Source: Caldilinea sp. CFX5
GTDB lineage: Bacteria; Chloroflexota; Anaerolineae; Caldilineales; Caldilineaceae
DNA: 64,000 bases
Assembly (NCBI GenBank): GCA_021405325.1
Contig: QWII01000027.1
Coordinates: forward strand, 40,185-104,184
Direction of reading: 5' to 3'
The notes below the pieces were generated by a model that made no database searches, was not told where the DNA came from, and saw only the letters and a program-made list of their open reading frames with translations. This document shows, piece by piece, positions 44,989-53,825 of the stretch (position 1 is the stretch's first letter; every line of letters begins with the position of its first letter). Both the position numbers and the translations under genes were made by a program.

Positions 44989-46233
44989 CTATTGCCAAAA
45001 GATACCCCAAAAGCGAAAAAACGACCAACCTTGCGCAATCAAAAATGGATCAACCTGTAACGCGGTGGTCGCCCATTGCAGCACCTGTTGGTAGAAGGCG
45101 CGCGCGATGGGAACTTGTGAATAGATGAACCACAGCAGGAGAAACGCATAAGGGCTGAGCGGCGCCAGCGCCTTTTGCCATTGCTCCGACAGATAGGGTT
45201 GCAGCATAAAATAACCATCAATCCCCGGCACCGGCGTCAGGCAGATGAGCACACAAAAGAGTTCAAGCGAAATCAACAGCGCTAAGCCCGACCAAAATTC
45301 CGGGTGAAGGGGCCAGCTTTCTTGCTGCAGCCCAAACAAAAACGGCAGGGCCAAGAGGAGCGCCAGTAGGGCGTTCATCAACAACCCAGCCGCGCTGCTC
45401 AAGGTGCGCATTACTGGTCGTTGAATGGCTTTCTCATTGATCGAGACGGCTGCCCCAGGCAGGGCAAAGCTGCCGGCCAGTAAAAACAACAGCGGTAAAA
45501 GCACGCTATAAAGCGGATGGACATAGCGGAGCGGATTTAAGCTCAGGTAGCCCTTCCCAATCATACTACGGTCGCCACCCCAATAGGCGACAAGCGCATG
45601 ACCAAACTCGTGGAGCGAGAGTGAGACCAACCAACCACTGATGACGAACAAAAAGACCGGCCACGTCCCCGTAAAGAGCCGCAAGTAGGTGACATAGCCG
45701 CTCACAATCGTCAGCAGCAGCAAACCCACAAAAACCGGGCTAACGGCAAAGTTTCTGGGCAGTACTCTGGGCCACACCTTCTCAACCCCCTGCACTGAGC
45801 GCAGGGCCGCAGGTGTACACCCCACCGCTTGCAATAATGGGGCGACGGTCGGATCGGTGCGCTGCGCTAAGGCCAATAGGAGATGTTTTGTTGAGGCATA
45901 GTAGAGCCGTTCTTGTTTCGCTTCCGCAAAGGCGGCTGTTGCGATTTCCTTCAGCAAGATTGACGCAACCGCTACTTCCGGCGCAGGTGGCGATAATGGG
46001 GCAGCCGGCAGGGCTTTGCGCAGCCGTAGGCGTAAGGCAAACTCGTCCACGTCAAGCGCACGCAAGGCGTTGGCGCCATCACAAGTCGGATCAAGCAGGA
46101 TCGCCAGCAACAGATGTTCCGGTAAAACCGTAGGCGTTGGTTGGGTAGAGGCAATGATTTCTGCAATCCGTAACGCCTTTTGCGCCCTTTTAGTTAACCC
46201 TGGCAAAACATAAGAGGCCATAGCCTGAGTCAC
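44989..46233 (-). CDS. Site-2-protease-like M50 metalloprotease with N-terminal Clp_N domain
   Basis: 414 residues. The first 140 residues form two Clp_N (Clp R) repeats: LPEHLLLAILLDPTCDGANAL and YASTKHLLLALAQRTDP. The membrane part carries the M50 motif HEFGH at residues 208-212 with Glu209, and the C-terminal ligand motif TPVPGIDG with Asp339. About six membrane spans are visible. It would be an intramembrane or membrane-embedded protease. The Clp_N module normally binds unfolded proteins or adaptors for AAA+ ClpA/ClpC, so it may steer substrates to the protease. Start GTG 46233 or ATG 46221. Confidence 0.85.
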   Translation of the reverse strand: MTQAMASYVLPGLTKRAQKALRIAEIIASTQPTPTVLPEHLLLAILLDPTCDGANALRALDVDEFALRLRLRKALPAAPLSPPAPEVAVASILLKEIATAAFAEAKQERLYYASTKHLLLALAQRTDPTVAPLLQAVGCTPAALRSVQGVEKVWPRVLPRNFAVSPVFVGLLLLTIVSGYVTYLRLFTGTWPVFLFVISGWLVSLSLHEFGHALVAYWGGDRSMIGKGYLSLNPLRYVHPLYSVLLPLLFLLAGSFALPGAAVSINEKAIQRPVMRTLSSAAGLLMNALLALLLALPFLFGLQQESWPLHPEFWSGLALLISLELFCVLICLTPVPGIDGYFMLQPYLSEQWQKALAPLSPYAFLLLWFIYSQVPIARAFYQQVLQWATTALQVDPFLIAQGWSFFRFWGIFWQ

Positions 46234-46263
46234 TCGCTTTTCTTTCTCGCTCTTTTGTGCTAT

Positions 46264-46959
46264 TTAATCACCACGTACTTGATCGAAATCGGTCAAACTA
46301 AACGCGAAGTTGGTGCAACCCTCTGCTGCCAGATATTGAACGAGAGCGGGGAAGCCGTTGGCAAAGCGGTCAAAGATCATATAGCCAAGATTGAGTTGGT
46401 TCTGTTCAGCATGAATGCCATTCATAAAGGCCGAAGTTTCCAGAGCATCGTCGTCAGGCGTCAGTTGGTTAGTCTCATAGTCCGCCACCAGCGGCACTTG
46501 TCCCATGCTATGTCCAAAGGCCATGCCTTCTCAAACTCGCGCCAGCGCCCCTGCAGCGTCTTGCGATATTGGGCGACAATCGTTGCGTCCAAAGTCGGAT
46601 CCTGCTGCAATTCATCAAGGAGTTTCAATTGGGCTTGACGGCTGTGATCACGGATTTTGCTGAGCGCCTGTTCACGCCGAGGATCATCAAATTGATAGTA
46701 TTGGTAAATGGCTGATTCTAACCGGTAGAAAGCCTTGTTGTTCTCTAGCTCATCCATACGCTCGGCAATGTAACTGTATGTACGACGCGCCTTCACTTCT
46801 GCTGGCGATAACGCCGGTGGTTGCCAGGGTGGGCGCAGGTAATAGTGTTGTATCACTTGCTTGTTGCCGTGCGCGAACTTCGGCCCAGACAAAGAAGCCA
46901 ATGATTGCAATTACCAGCAGAACAGCAACGCGCGGCGAAAAAGATGAAGGGGAATCCAT
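46264..46959 (-). pseudogene. Membrane-anchored protein gene with two compensating frameshifts
   Basis: The minus strand starts at an ATG at 46959 with GGAAGGA upstream and encodes an N-terminal membrane anchor, RVAVLLVIAIIGFFVWAEV. The frame then shifts, between about 46910 and 46750, into a helical region SPAEVKARRTYSYIAERMDEL that runs to about 46525. It then shifts again into ADYETNQLTPDDDALETSAF...FDQVRGD, which is back in the first frame and ends at 46264. Each of the three segments looks coding. Either the gene is broken by two indels or the read has errors; three overlapping genes is a less likely reading. Its end is 31 bases before the Clp_N-M50 start. Confidence 0.6.
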
Positions 46960-47078
46960 AGTGAATCCTTCCCGATTCATGATGATCCTTGGCTTATATT
47001 CAAACCGATAGAACCCCATTCTATGACAAAAACAACAAATCAAACTTAACATTTTCCTGACGGATTGCTATGCTTCTC

Positions 47079-49805
47079 CTACTGTAAATAAGCCACAGCC
47101 TGTGACAAGAGATGTTGCCCTGCCACATTACGCCGCAATCCAGTCGGTTGCACGCCGGCGCCGCCTTGCAACCGGAGCGTACAAACCAGCAACTTGCCGT
47201 TGCCCACTGCTGCTTCAAAGAGGTAATCCGCCACTGTAAATTCACGTGCATCCAGCCGGCGTAAGATAGGGGTAATCGCAGATAGCTGCGGCAAAACAGC
47301 GGCCAACGGCTTGGGGTCGATCATCACATCTGTCGCCAGGCTAAAGAATTGCAGATCGACAAAGCCGGCCTGCGGGAAAGCTGTCCAGAGCGGATGGGGA
47401 CAGATCAACTTCACCGCTTCGCGCCAAAACGGCCCCCGCCGCACCGGCAACGCTCCTTCGCCTGTTTGCAACAACAACCCATGTCCGCCGGCCGCCAGAT
47501 AAGCTTGAAAAGGCTCATCCAGGAGACTGGTAATCACAACCTTCCCTGCCGCCGTTGGTAATTCACCCCGTAGCGCTGCCAGTTCGGGCAAATTACCCAG
47601 CGTGCGGAGCGGGTCATAGACAACCACTTGCTGGCGCCAATCCGCCGGTTGCGGGTAGACCCAAAGCGGCCATTGGTTGTGACAGTCAACTCCTGTACCA
47701 GTAAAGTGAACGGTAAGTTGGTATGGTGCCGCTCTCATGGTGGCGGGCAAGGCAAAGGTGATGACCCCAACCGCCGCCGGTCGACCGCTGGGGAGCGCGT
47801 GGCTGCTCTGCTGGGTCGCCCCGGCAATGGGTTCGCCATCGGCATTCACCACCTGCCAGGTGAAAACGCCATCGCTGATCGCCGTGGCGGCCGTGTGATT
47901 CAAGATGAGGTGCAAGCGCACCGTTTCTCCGCTCCACCAATTATAGACATCCAACCGTTCGGCCCGGTCGCCGCCATGCCGCCAGTGACGGCTGCGACCG
48001 CTGTCCAGCGCTAGAATAGCGTCGTGATTGAACTGGCGAAAAGCTGCCGGCGTCCACTTGGGACGATCAAAGTCGTCAAAGATGCCGGAAGTGGCAATGG
48101 GCGTGTCGCGGAGGCCGGTGATGACATAACCCTGTACCGCCGCCCGTTTGCGCACCGTCTCCAGCGTATATTTGCGCACCATCAAGGACTGATTGCTGGC
48201 AATCTGCACCAGTTGCTCAGTTGTAAAATCCAATTTGGCCGCTTGCAACCGTTCGTCGGCTTCAATGAGCGCGCGGACTTCCGGTCGCCACTGGTAGGTG
48301 GGGTTATCGGGCGTCATCCACCACGGTTTTTCGCCCCCATTCTTGGCGATGATCTCCTGAAGATCCCGGAAACCATCGGCATCACAGAACTCACCAAAGA
48401 TCCAGGGGCGCACCGGCAGCCAGTCGCGGCGCCAGTTGTCCAGCGTCTCTTCGAGAAAATGGATGTCACCGTAGGTGTGATAGTCGGTAAAGTCGGCAAA
48501 GTCCACGGCCAGCCCGCCGTATGCCTCGCCCGAACCGCTGTTGTCGCAGACTAGTACGTCGGTTACGTTATCACGGATGGCGCGATCCAGTTCACTCAGC
48601 AGCGCGGCATCCACCTGCTGATTCAGTTCACAGCCGGCGCTATAGAGAACGACCGACGGGTGATGGCGCGCCAGTTGCATATAGCTATGATATTCCGCCG
48701 GGGCTTGCGCCCGCAGTTCAGGCGTCACCTCCGGCAGCCAAAGCGGCCACTCCTGCCAGAGCAACATTCCTTCTTCATCGGCGATGTCAAAGTAGGTTTG
48801 GTTAGGGACAAAGAGACAGAGCTTGATCAGATTAAAACCTTGTGCCCGCACCCGGCGAAATTCGCTGCGCACTTCCTCGGCTGTGTAATTCGGTGCAATC
48901 CGTGTCGGCTCCCAGCCCCAACTGAGGACGCCGCGCAGGTGGATCGGTTGCCCGTTGAGCAGCACCTGTTCGCCTTGTGTCGTTAAGCGTCGAAAGCCAA
49001 TCTGCTGCGTATACGACACCAAAATGCGCGGCGTCTGGCGCACCGATAGATAGAGTTGATAGCAGTTGGGCATATAGGGCGACCAGCGTTGAAAATGGGG
49101 CACAATCAACGACAGGTCAAAGGCTGCCGCATTGAGTACCCGCGACAGACGCGCCACCTCGCGCGACCGTTGTAGCACCACCAGATGGATCGTGACCGGG
49201 TCGCGGCTCCGGTTTCGTTCATCCAACGTCACCGCCCCACGCACGCGAATGGCGCCGGTATCCGGGTTGGGGTCAATGCGCAAGTTGTGAAACCCATCGG
49301 CGCCTAAGCGGAGCCGCACAGACTGCCACAAGCCGCCAAAGGTAGTCGCCACATCGGGCAGGAAACCGGCCAGCGTGGTGCGCAGCGGATAACGCCCGCT
49401 ATTTTTTGTATGCGCACCTGCTCGCTGAGGTGCGCTTGGCAACTCGTTGGTCGGTTTCCAAACTTCCACCTCAATCGTATTGGTTGCTCCCACTTGGGCG
49501 GCAGCGGTGATGTCGAGGGCAAAGGGCGTCCACATCCCCACATGCCGACCCACCCGTTGCCCGTTACAGTAAACCGTGGCGGCATAGCTCACGGCGTCAA
49601 ATTCGAGCAGAATTGGCCTGTCGCGCCAATCGGCGGGAATAGTAACGCTGCGGCGGTAGCGCACGGGGCCGTCCAGCGTTTTGGCCAGCCCCTGCGCTTC
49701 CCAACAGCTTGGGACCGCAATTTCCTGCCAGGGCGCGTCAACGCCGGGTTGACACTGCCAGGCGCCGTCAAGGGCAAGGGTGGGAGCAAGGGTGTTGTGA
49801 ATCAT
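47079..49805 (-). CDS. Glycoside hydrolase family 2 enzyme
   Basis: 908 residues, cytoplasmic because no signal is present. The N-terminal sugar-binding domain (PVRYRRSVTIPADWRDRPILLEFDAVSYAATVYCNG) and the middle Ig-like domain lead to a TIM barrel: LRGVLSWGWEP, RAQGFNLIKLCLFVPNQTYFDIADEEGMLLWQE. The acid/base Glu393 is in AGCELNQQ (the usual NE is CE here), and the nucleophile Glu472 is in IFGEFCDADG. The C-terminal domain is long and unassigned. Related enzymes are beta-galactosidases, beta-glucuronidases or mannosidases. GAGG lies 8 bases before the ATG. Confidence 0.88.
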   Translation of the reverse strand: MIHNTLAPTLALDGAWQCQPGVDAPWQEIAVPSCWEAQGLAKTLDGPVRYRRSVTIPADWRDRPILLEFDAVSYAATVYCNGQRVGRHVGMWTPFALDITAAAQVGATNTIEVEVWKPTNELPSAPQRAGAHTKNSGRYPLRTTLAGFLPDVATTFGGLWQSVRLRLGADGFHNLRIDPNPDTGAIRVRGAVTLDERNRSRDPVTIHLVVLQRSREVARLSRVLNAAAFDLSLIVPHFQRWSPYMPNCYQLYLSVRQTPRILVSYTQQIGFRRLTTQGEQVLLNGQPIHLRGVLSWGWEPTRIAPNYTAEEVRSEFRRVRAQGFNLIKLCLFVPNQTYFDIADEEGMLLWQEWPLWLPEVTPELRAQAPAEYHSYMQLARHHPSVVLYSAGCELNQQVDAALLSELDRAIRDNVTDVLVCDNSGSGEAYGGLAVDFADFTDYHTYGDIHFLEETLDNWRRDWLPVRPWIFGEFCDADGFRDLQEIIAKNGGEKPWWMTPDNPTYQWRPEVRALIEADERLQAAKLDFTTEQLVQIASNQSLMVRKYTLETVRKRAAVQGYVITGLRDTPIATSGIFDDFDRPKWTPAAFRQFNHDAILALDSGRSRHWRHGGDRAERLDVYNWWSGETVRLHLILNHTAATAISDGVFTWQVVNADGEPIAGATQQSSHALPSGRPAAVGVITFALPATMRAAPYQLTVHFTGTGVDCHNQWPLWVYPQPADWRQQVVVYDPLRTLGNLPELAALRGELPTAAGKVVITSLLDEPFQAYLAAGGHGLLLQTGEGALPVRRGPFWREAVKLICPHPLWTAFPQAGFVDLQFFSLATDVMIDPKPLAAVLPQLSAITPILRRLDAREFTVADYLFEAAVGNGKLLVCTLRLQGGAGVQPTGLRRNVAGQHLLSQAVAYLQ

Positions 49806-49880
49806 CGTCTATCCTCGGAACGGTTGAATGAGTGCCATTGCCTCCATTGTAGCGAGAGTTGCGTTACGGGTCAACCTGTC

Positions 49881-49952
49881 TGCGCGTGCGTTGCACGGGT
49901 CAAAAATGTTCTCATTACAGAAGCTGCACTTGACCCGTGCAACGCACACGCA
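49881..49952. repeat. Inverted repeat between divergent genes
   Basis: Arms of 23 bases (49881-49903 and 49930-49952) match at 22 positions; the inner 18 are perfect. The two flanking genes are divergent, so this hairpin cannot serve as a normal terminator. Confidence 0.75.
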
Positions 49953-49974
49953 ACACGAATCCACCTACTATCGC

Positions 49975-50003
49975 TTGGCTCATCGCAACAAGAATGGTAT
50001 AAT
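49975..50003 (+). promoter_or_regulatory. Promoter of the membrane-anchored protein gene at 50044
   Basis: TTGGCT (49975-49980), 17 bases, then TATAAT (49998-50003) with an extended TGG before it. The ATG is 40 bases downstream. Confidence 0.65.
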
Positions 50004-50043
50004 CTTGTTGTTTTGCCTGATTGAACCAAGAAGAGTGGAATGA

Positions 50044-50949
50044 ATGCAGCCAGAGCCATTGTCCAGCGAGACCGAACCCAATACCGGTGCAACCCAAGAA
50101 GTGAGCAGCGATCCCCAAGCCCAAAAGCGCGTCGCGATTGGCCTATCGCCACGCCGACCTACGGCACGCACGGTTGTGCAACGTCCGCCGCGCCCAGGGT
50201 TGGCAACGTGGCAACAGTGGGTCATTGTCGGGCTGGTTGTCGCCTTGATGGCGGCGACCGGCTTGTTGCTGATCGCCAAGGCAACCGGCGCATCGACGGC
50301 CTGGCCGGACGTACGGCTACAACTGGCCGCTTGGCTCCTGGGCAAACCGTTGCCGGGGTTGCCGGCCTTTGCCCTGCCCAGCGCTGATTATCAACTTCGT
50401 GTCGAAGATCCATTCGATCAAAAAACTGGCCTATTGGCCTGTAACCAGCAGGCCGGTCAGTGGATCACCGACATTGCGCCGGAGCGGGGCATCTATCGCT
50501 TTCAACTCTGGCCGGGGCGGTTAGCCTGGAGTACACTGGCTGTCACTGAGCTGAAAACCTATCGCCTCGATGCCAGCTTTACCATTGTTGATGTCATGCC
50601 GGAGGGCTATACCGGTTTTCTGGGCCGCTACCAAGACCCGCAAAATTTCTATCTCTTTGTGGTCGATGGCGCCGCCCGCTATCAGGTTTTGCTCTGGCAA
50701 GAGGGGGTGCTGACGACTGTGCAGCCGTGGACACCCAGCCCTGTGCTCAATGGCGCCGGTTATGAAAATGTCCTGGCGCTGGTGGAAGAGGGGCAGACGC
50801 TCCACTTTTATGCTAACAATCAACTGCTCTTTGCTGTCGATACACCCTTGCTCCCCCTTGGTGCGACTGGCCTCGTCGGTGGCGCGGGTGAGCGCACGAT
50901 GGCTGAAATTACGGTGGACTGGCTGCGGCTCTATGAGCGCCGGTCATAG
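50044..50949 (+). CDS. Membrane-anchored protein with a concanavalin-like extracellular domain
   Basis: 301 residues. Pro/Arg-rich cytoplasmic N-terminus (about 60 residues), one membrane span WQQWVIVGLVVALMAATGLLLIA, then an exported domain. The exported part resembles LamG/DUF1080-type beta-sandwiches: YRLDASFTIVDVMPEGYTGFLGRYQDPQNFYLFVVDGAARY and LALVEEGQTLHFYANNQLLF ending in a VDWLRLYE strand. No catalytic motif was seen. It is followed by a HEAT-repeat gene 19 bases later, probably co-transcribed. A carbohydrate- or surface-binding role is an inference. Confidence 0.75.
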   Translation: MQPEPLSSETEPNTGATQEVSSDPQAQKRVAIGLSPRRPTARTVVQRPPRPGLATWQQWVIVGLVVALMAATGLLLIAKATGASTAWPDVRLQLAAWLLGKPLPGLPAFALPSADYQLRVEDPFDQKTGLLACNQQAGQWITDIAPERGIYRFQLWPGRLAWSTLAVTELKTYRLDASFTIVDVMPEGYTGFLGRYQDPQNFYLFVVDGAARYQVLLWQEGVLTTVQPWTPSPVLNGAGYENVLALVEEGQTLHFYANNQLLFAVDTPLLPLGATGLVGGAGERTMAEITVDWLRLYERRS

Positions 50950-50967
50950 GACGCGTTAGGAACGATC

Positions 50968-51564
50968 ATGAATCATGAGGCAACTCTAGCCCCGTTGCTG
51001 GCGGCCATCGCGGCTGATGACGACGAGCAGGCCGAGGCGCTGGTATTGCAACTCACCGCCACCGCCGAGTCGGCGCTGCTGAATATTGCGCGTGATGGTA
51101 ACGCCGACCAGCGCTGGTGGGCAGTGCGAGCGTTGGCCCATTGCGGAACAACAAACGCTTTGCCGACTTTGGTGGCGATGGTAACGGACGAAGATGCTGC
51201 GTTGCGAGTCGTTGCTGCGATGAGTCTAGGTGCGCTGGCAACCCGGTTGGGGGCCGCCCTTACACCCTACCTCCCTGAACTGGCGGCGCGACTGGCTGAT
51301 GATGAGGGCGCCGTTCGTCAAGCGGCAGCGGATGCATTGGTGCAGTGTGGCGACGCAGCAGTCGAACCATTGGTTGCAGTTTTGCGCTTTCGTCCGCATG
51401 AAGGCGCCCGTTCGCGTGCCGCTTATGCTTTGCGCAAGATCGGAACGCCGGCCACTGTTCCCGCCCTCTTTCGCTGTTTAAACGATCCCAATTACCTTGT
51501 CCATACCTATGCCTACGAAGCGCTCGATGAGATGGGGTTGTTGGAAACAGAATTGGTCATTTGA
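50968..51564 (+). CDS. HEAT repeat domain-containing protein
   Basis: 198 residues made almost entirely of helical HEAT/PBS-type repeats of about 31 residues: WWAVRALAHCGTTNALPTLVAMVTDEDAALRVVAAMSLGALA, AVRQAAADALVQCGDAAVEPLVAVL, GARSRAAYALRKIGTPATVPALFRCLNDPNYLVHTYAYEALDEMG. It may act as a scaffold; some members modify phycobilins or bind lyases, but this one has no such signature. Likely paired with the membrane-anchored protein upstream. Confidence 0.85.
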   Translation: MNHEATLAPLLAAIAADDDEQAEALVLQLTATAESALLNIARDGNADQRWWAVRALAHCGTTNALPTLVAMVTDEDAALRVVAAMSLGALATRLGAALTPYLPELAARLADDEGAVRQAAADALVQCGDAAVEPLVAVLRFRPHEGARSRAAYALRKIGTPATVPALFRCLNDPNYLVHTYAYEALDEMGLLETELVI

Positions 51565-51597
51565 AAGTTTGCGGGTGTGAGGAACGCACCAACACTA

Positions 51598-51809
51598 CAG
51601 CGGATGAAGGCGAGAACCGATACAAACCGGCGTCGAGAACGGCGTTTCAGAGTAACGGGCGCATTTTTTGACTCAAATAGGAGTTACGCAACACCAGATC
51701 TGTCAGGTTTCCAAAACCTGACAGATCTGGTGTTGCGTAACTCCTATCAAAATGATTTTCGCAGCGCACGGTTTATCCTACGCGTATCCGTTACCGCCTT
51801 CATCCGCTG
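51598..51809. mobile_element. MITE-like element with TA duplications and a nested palindrome
   Basis: Terminal inverted repeats beginning CAGCGGATGAAGGCG pair 51598-51623 with 51784-51809; 23 of 26 positions match, and the outermost 15 are perfect. Both ends are flanked by TA (51596-51597 and 51810-51811), as for IS630/Tc1-mariner insertions. At 212 bases it is too small for a transposase. Inside lies a perfect 34-base hairpin (51677-51710 and 51714-51747) with a 3-base loop. Confidence 0.7.
51677..51747. repeat. 34-base perfect hairpin with a 3-base loop
   Basis: Arms 51677-51710 and 51714-51747, loop CCA. It starts ATAGGAGTTACGCAACACC, a type of sequence common in bacterial intergenic repeats. 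It is nested in the MITE-like element. Confidence 0.85.
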
Positions 51810-51853
51810 TAGTATTCCGCCGCTCTACTAATACGCATCATTGGAGGATAACC

Positions 51854-52903
51854 ATGACAACCCAACCTGTTTCTACCGCCCCCGTGCGCATCGGCATTGC
51901 CGGCCTGAGCCACGGCCATGTCAACTGGCTCTTCCGGCGCCAGCCGCGCAACGATATTACGCTGGTGGGTATTGCCGAACCGGACGCGGCGATCCGGGCG
52001 CGTTACCAAGAACAGTACAACATTGCGCCCCATCTACTCTTTGCCGACCTGGCAACCATGCTGGATGCGACCAAACCGGCGGCAGCGATGGCTTTTGGTT
52101 CGATCTTTGACCATTGCGCCGTGGTGGAAGCGTGCGCGCCGCGTGGCGTTCATGTGATGGTGGAGAAACCGCTGGCCGTGAACCCTGCCCATGCCGACCG
52201 CATGGCGACGCTGGCGCGCCAATATGGCATTCACCTGCTCACCAACTACGAGACCACCTGGTACGCCAGCAACCACGCTGCTTATGCCATGACCTGCGTC
52301 GAACAAACGATCGGTGCGATTCGCAAAGTTGTCGTCCATGACGGCCACTGGGGGCCGCAGGAAATCGGCTGCTCGGCGGACTTTCTGGCCTGGTTGACCG
52401 ACCCGGTTCTCAACGGCGGCGGCGCCTTGATCGACTTTGGCTGCTATGGCGCCAACCTGATGACCTGGCTCATGGGCAATGTCGCGCCCCAGACTGTCAC
52501 CGCCGTGACCCAGCAGATCAAGCCGGACCTTTACCCCAAAGTCGATGATGAGGCGACCATCGTCCTCACCTACCCGGCAGCGCAATGTATCATTCAGGCG
52601 TCGTGGAACTGGCCCTATCACCGCAAGGATCTGGAAATCTACGGCAAGACCGGCTACCTCCACGCCGTTGACCGCCAGACCCTCCGCCTGCGCGAAAACG
52701 TCAAAAGCCAAGAACAGACCATCACCCTCCCTGCCCAACCGGCGCCCTACGACGATCCCTTCGCCTACCTGGCCGCCGTCGTGCGGGGTGAAGTCACCGT
52801 TTCCGCCCATGATCTCTCATCCCTGGAAAACAACCTCATCGTCGTGCGCATCCTCGACGCCGCCCGCACCTCTGCGCAACAGGGGAAGACCATTAGCTTG
52901 TAG
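51854..52903 (+). CDS. Gfo/Idh/MocA family oxidoreductase
   Basis: 349 residues. The N-terminal Rossmann motif is IGIAGLSHGHVNWLF (GxxGxxG variant, with Ser in the middle). The EKP motif reads VMVEKPLAVN and the C-terminal substrate domain contains GALIDFGCYGANLMTWLMG with the catalytic-type Asp/His region. ATG 51854 follows GGAGGATAACC. It converges with a TIM-barrel isomerase gene. Probably an NAD(P)-dependent sugar, inositol or sugar-acid dehydrogenase; the locus suggests sugar-acid metabolism. Confidence 0.9.
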   Translation: MTTQPVSTAPVRIGIAGLSHGHVNWLFRRQPRNDITLVGIAEPDAAIRARYQEQYNIAPHLLFADLATMLDATKPAAAMAFGSIFDHCAVVEACAPRGVHVMVEKPLAVNPAHADRMATLARQYGIHLLTNYETTWYASNHAAYAMTCVEQTIGAIRKVVVHDGHWGPQEIGCSADFLAWLTDPVLNGGGALIDFGCYGANLMTWLMGNVAPQTVTAVTQQIKPDLYPKVDDEATIVLTYPAAQCIIQASWNWPYHRKDLEIYGKTGYLHAVDRQTLRLRENVKSQEQTITLPAQPAPYDDPFAYLAAVVRGEVTVSAHDLSSLENNLIVVRILDAARTSAQQGKTISL

Positions 52904-52954
52904 GGGATTGGGGGTAACGACGGCGAACGGGGCTGGGGGCGACCGCAAGGGTCG

Positions 52955-52973
52955 GTTGCCTTCCAGGCGCCTA
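52955..52973. repeat. GCCTTCCAGGCGCC-type motif, copy 3
   Basis: GGTTGCCTTCCAGGCGCCTAC lies between two convergent stop codons and overlaps the isomerase stop. Compare copies at 27154 and 36306. Confidence 0.45.
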
Positions 52974-53735
52974 CTTGAAGACTTGATGCAAAAAGCGACA
53001 AGCCGGCCCTGCCTCGGCGGCGAAGTCTTCCCAGCGGCATTCGATCGAGACCATACCGTCATAGCCGGCTTGTTCGAGCAGGCTGACAAATTCAGGGTAT
53101 GGATAACTGCCCATTCCCGGCGCCCGCCGCCCGGTGTCAGCGACATGGATATGGGCCAACCAATCTTTGTAGTCGAGCAGGTGCTGTAACGGTTCCTGCT
53201 CTTCGTCCATGTGATAAAAATCGGCCAGCACCCGGATCGCCGGGCGATTGACGCGTTGCGCCAGCGCCACCGCTTCGTCCACACTGTTGAGAATATTCGA
53301 CTCTTTGCGGTTGAGCGGCTCAATCACCACCGTCATGGCATGGGCCGTCGCCACTTCGGCCACCAGTTGCAGAAAATCGACCAGTTGATCTTCGGCCGTG
53401 CTGCGCGCAAAATCAGCGGGCGCCATGCGCGCCTTGCCGCTGCCGAAGACAACCAGATCGGCGCCCACCAACTTGACCCGGCGCAGTGCTGTGCGCACAT
53501 AAGCATCTACGCGTACCCAATCCACTGCCGGCCCCACGATCTTCAAATCGCCCGGCAGAAAGACATTGCAAGCCCGCACGGGCATGGGCGCTGCCTGATA
53601 GGTTTCCAGCAGCGGCGCAAAGAACGGCTCAGTCGCTTCGGGCAAGAGCGAGACGACCGTCGTCTCAATGTAATCAAAGCCGGCGGCCTGCGCAACCGCG
53701 GCTTGCTCAATCGAACAACAACAACCAAAACGCAT
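52971..53735 (-). CDS. Sugar phosphate isomerase/epimerase family protein (TIM barrel)
   Basis: 254 residues. The family pattern of AP-endonuclease-2-like barrels is visible: FDYIETTVVSLLPE, VVIEPLNRKESNILNSVDEAVAL, and RVLADFYHMDEEQEP followed by HIHVADTGRRAPG with metal-binding His/Glu. Close relatives are D-tagatose 3-epimerase and hydroxypyruvate isomerase. The gene is in a minus-strand set with the D-threonine aldolase-like and mannonate dehydratase-like genes. Reaction assumed to be ketose epimerisation or isomerisation. Confidence 0.88.
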   Translation of the reverse strand: MRFGCCCSIEQAAVAQAAGFDYIETTVVSLLPEATEPFFAPLLETYQAAPMPVRACNVFLPGDLKIVGPAVDWVRVDAYVRTALRRVKLVGADLVVFGSGKARMAPADFARSTAEDQLVDFLQLVAEVATAHAMTVVIEPLNRKESNILNSVDEAVALAQRVNRPAIRVLADFYHMDEEQEPLQHLLDYKDWLAHIHVADTGRRAPGMGSYPYPEFVSLLEQAGYDGMVSIECRWEDFAAEAGPACRFLHQVFK

Positions 53736-53755
53736 AGTCTACCTCCTTAATTCTT

Positions 53756-53805
53756 CAAAGATTACGCAGATTCACAAAAAATCTGTGTAATCTGCGTAAT
53801 CTTTG
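53756..53805. repeat. Inverted repeat with TCTGCGTAATCTTTG
   Basis: 17 base pairs plus a bulged A and 4 more pairs (53756-53776 and 53784-53805). It lies just upstream of the isomerase gene. The CTGTGTAATCTGCGTAATC phrase is of a kind common in bacterial intergenic DNA. Confidence 0.7.
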
Positions 53806-53825
53806 ATCTTTCGTAACTACTCAGC

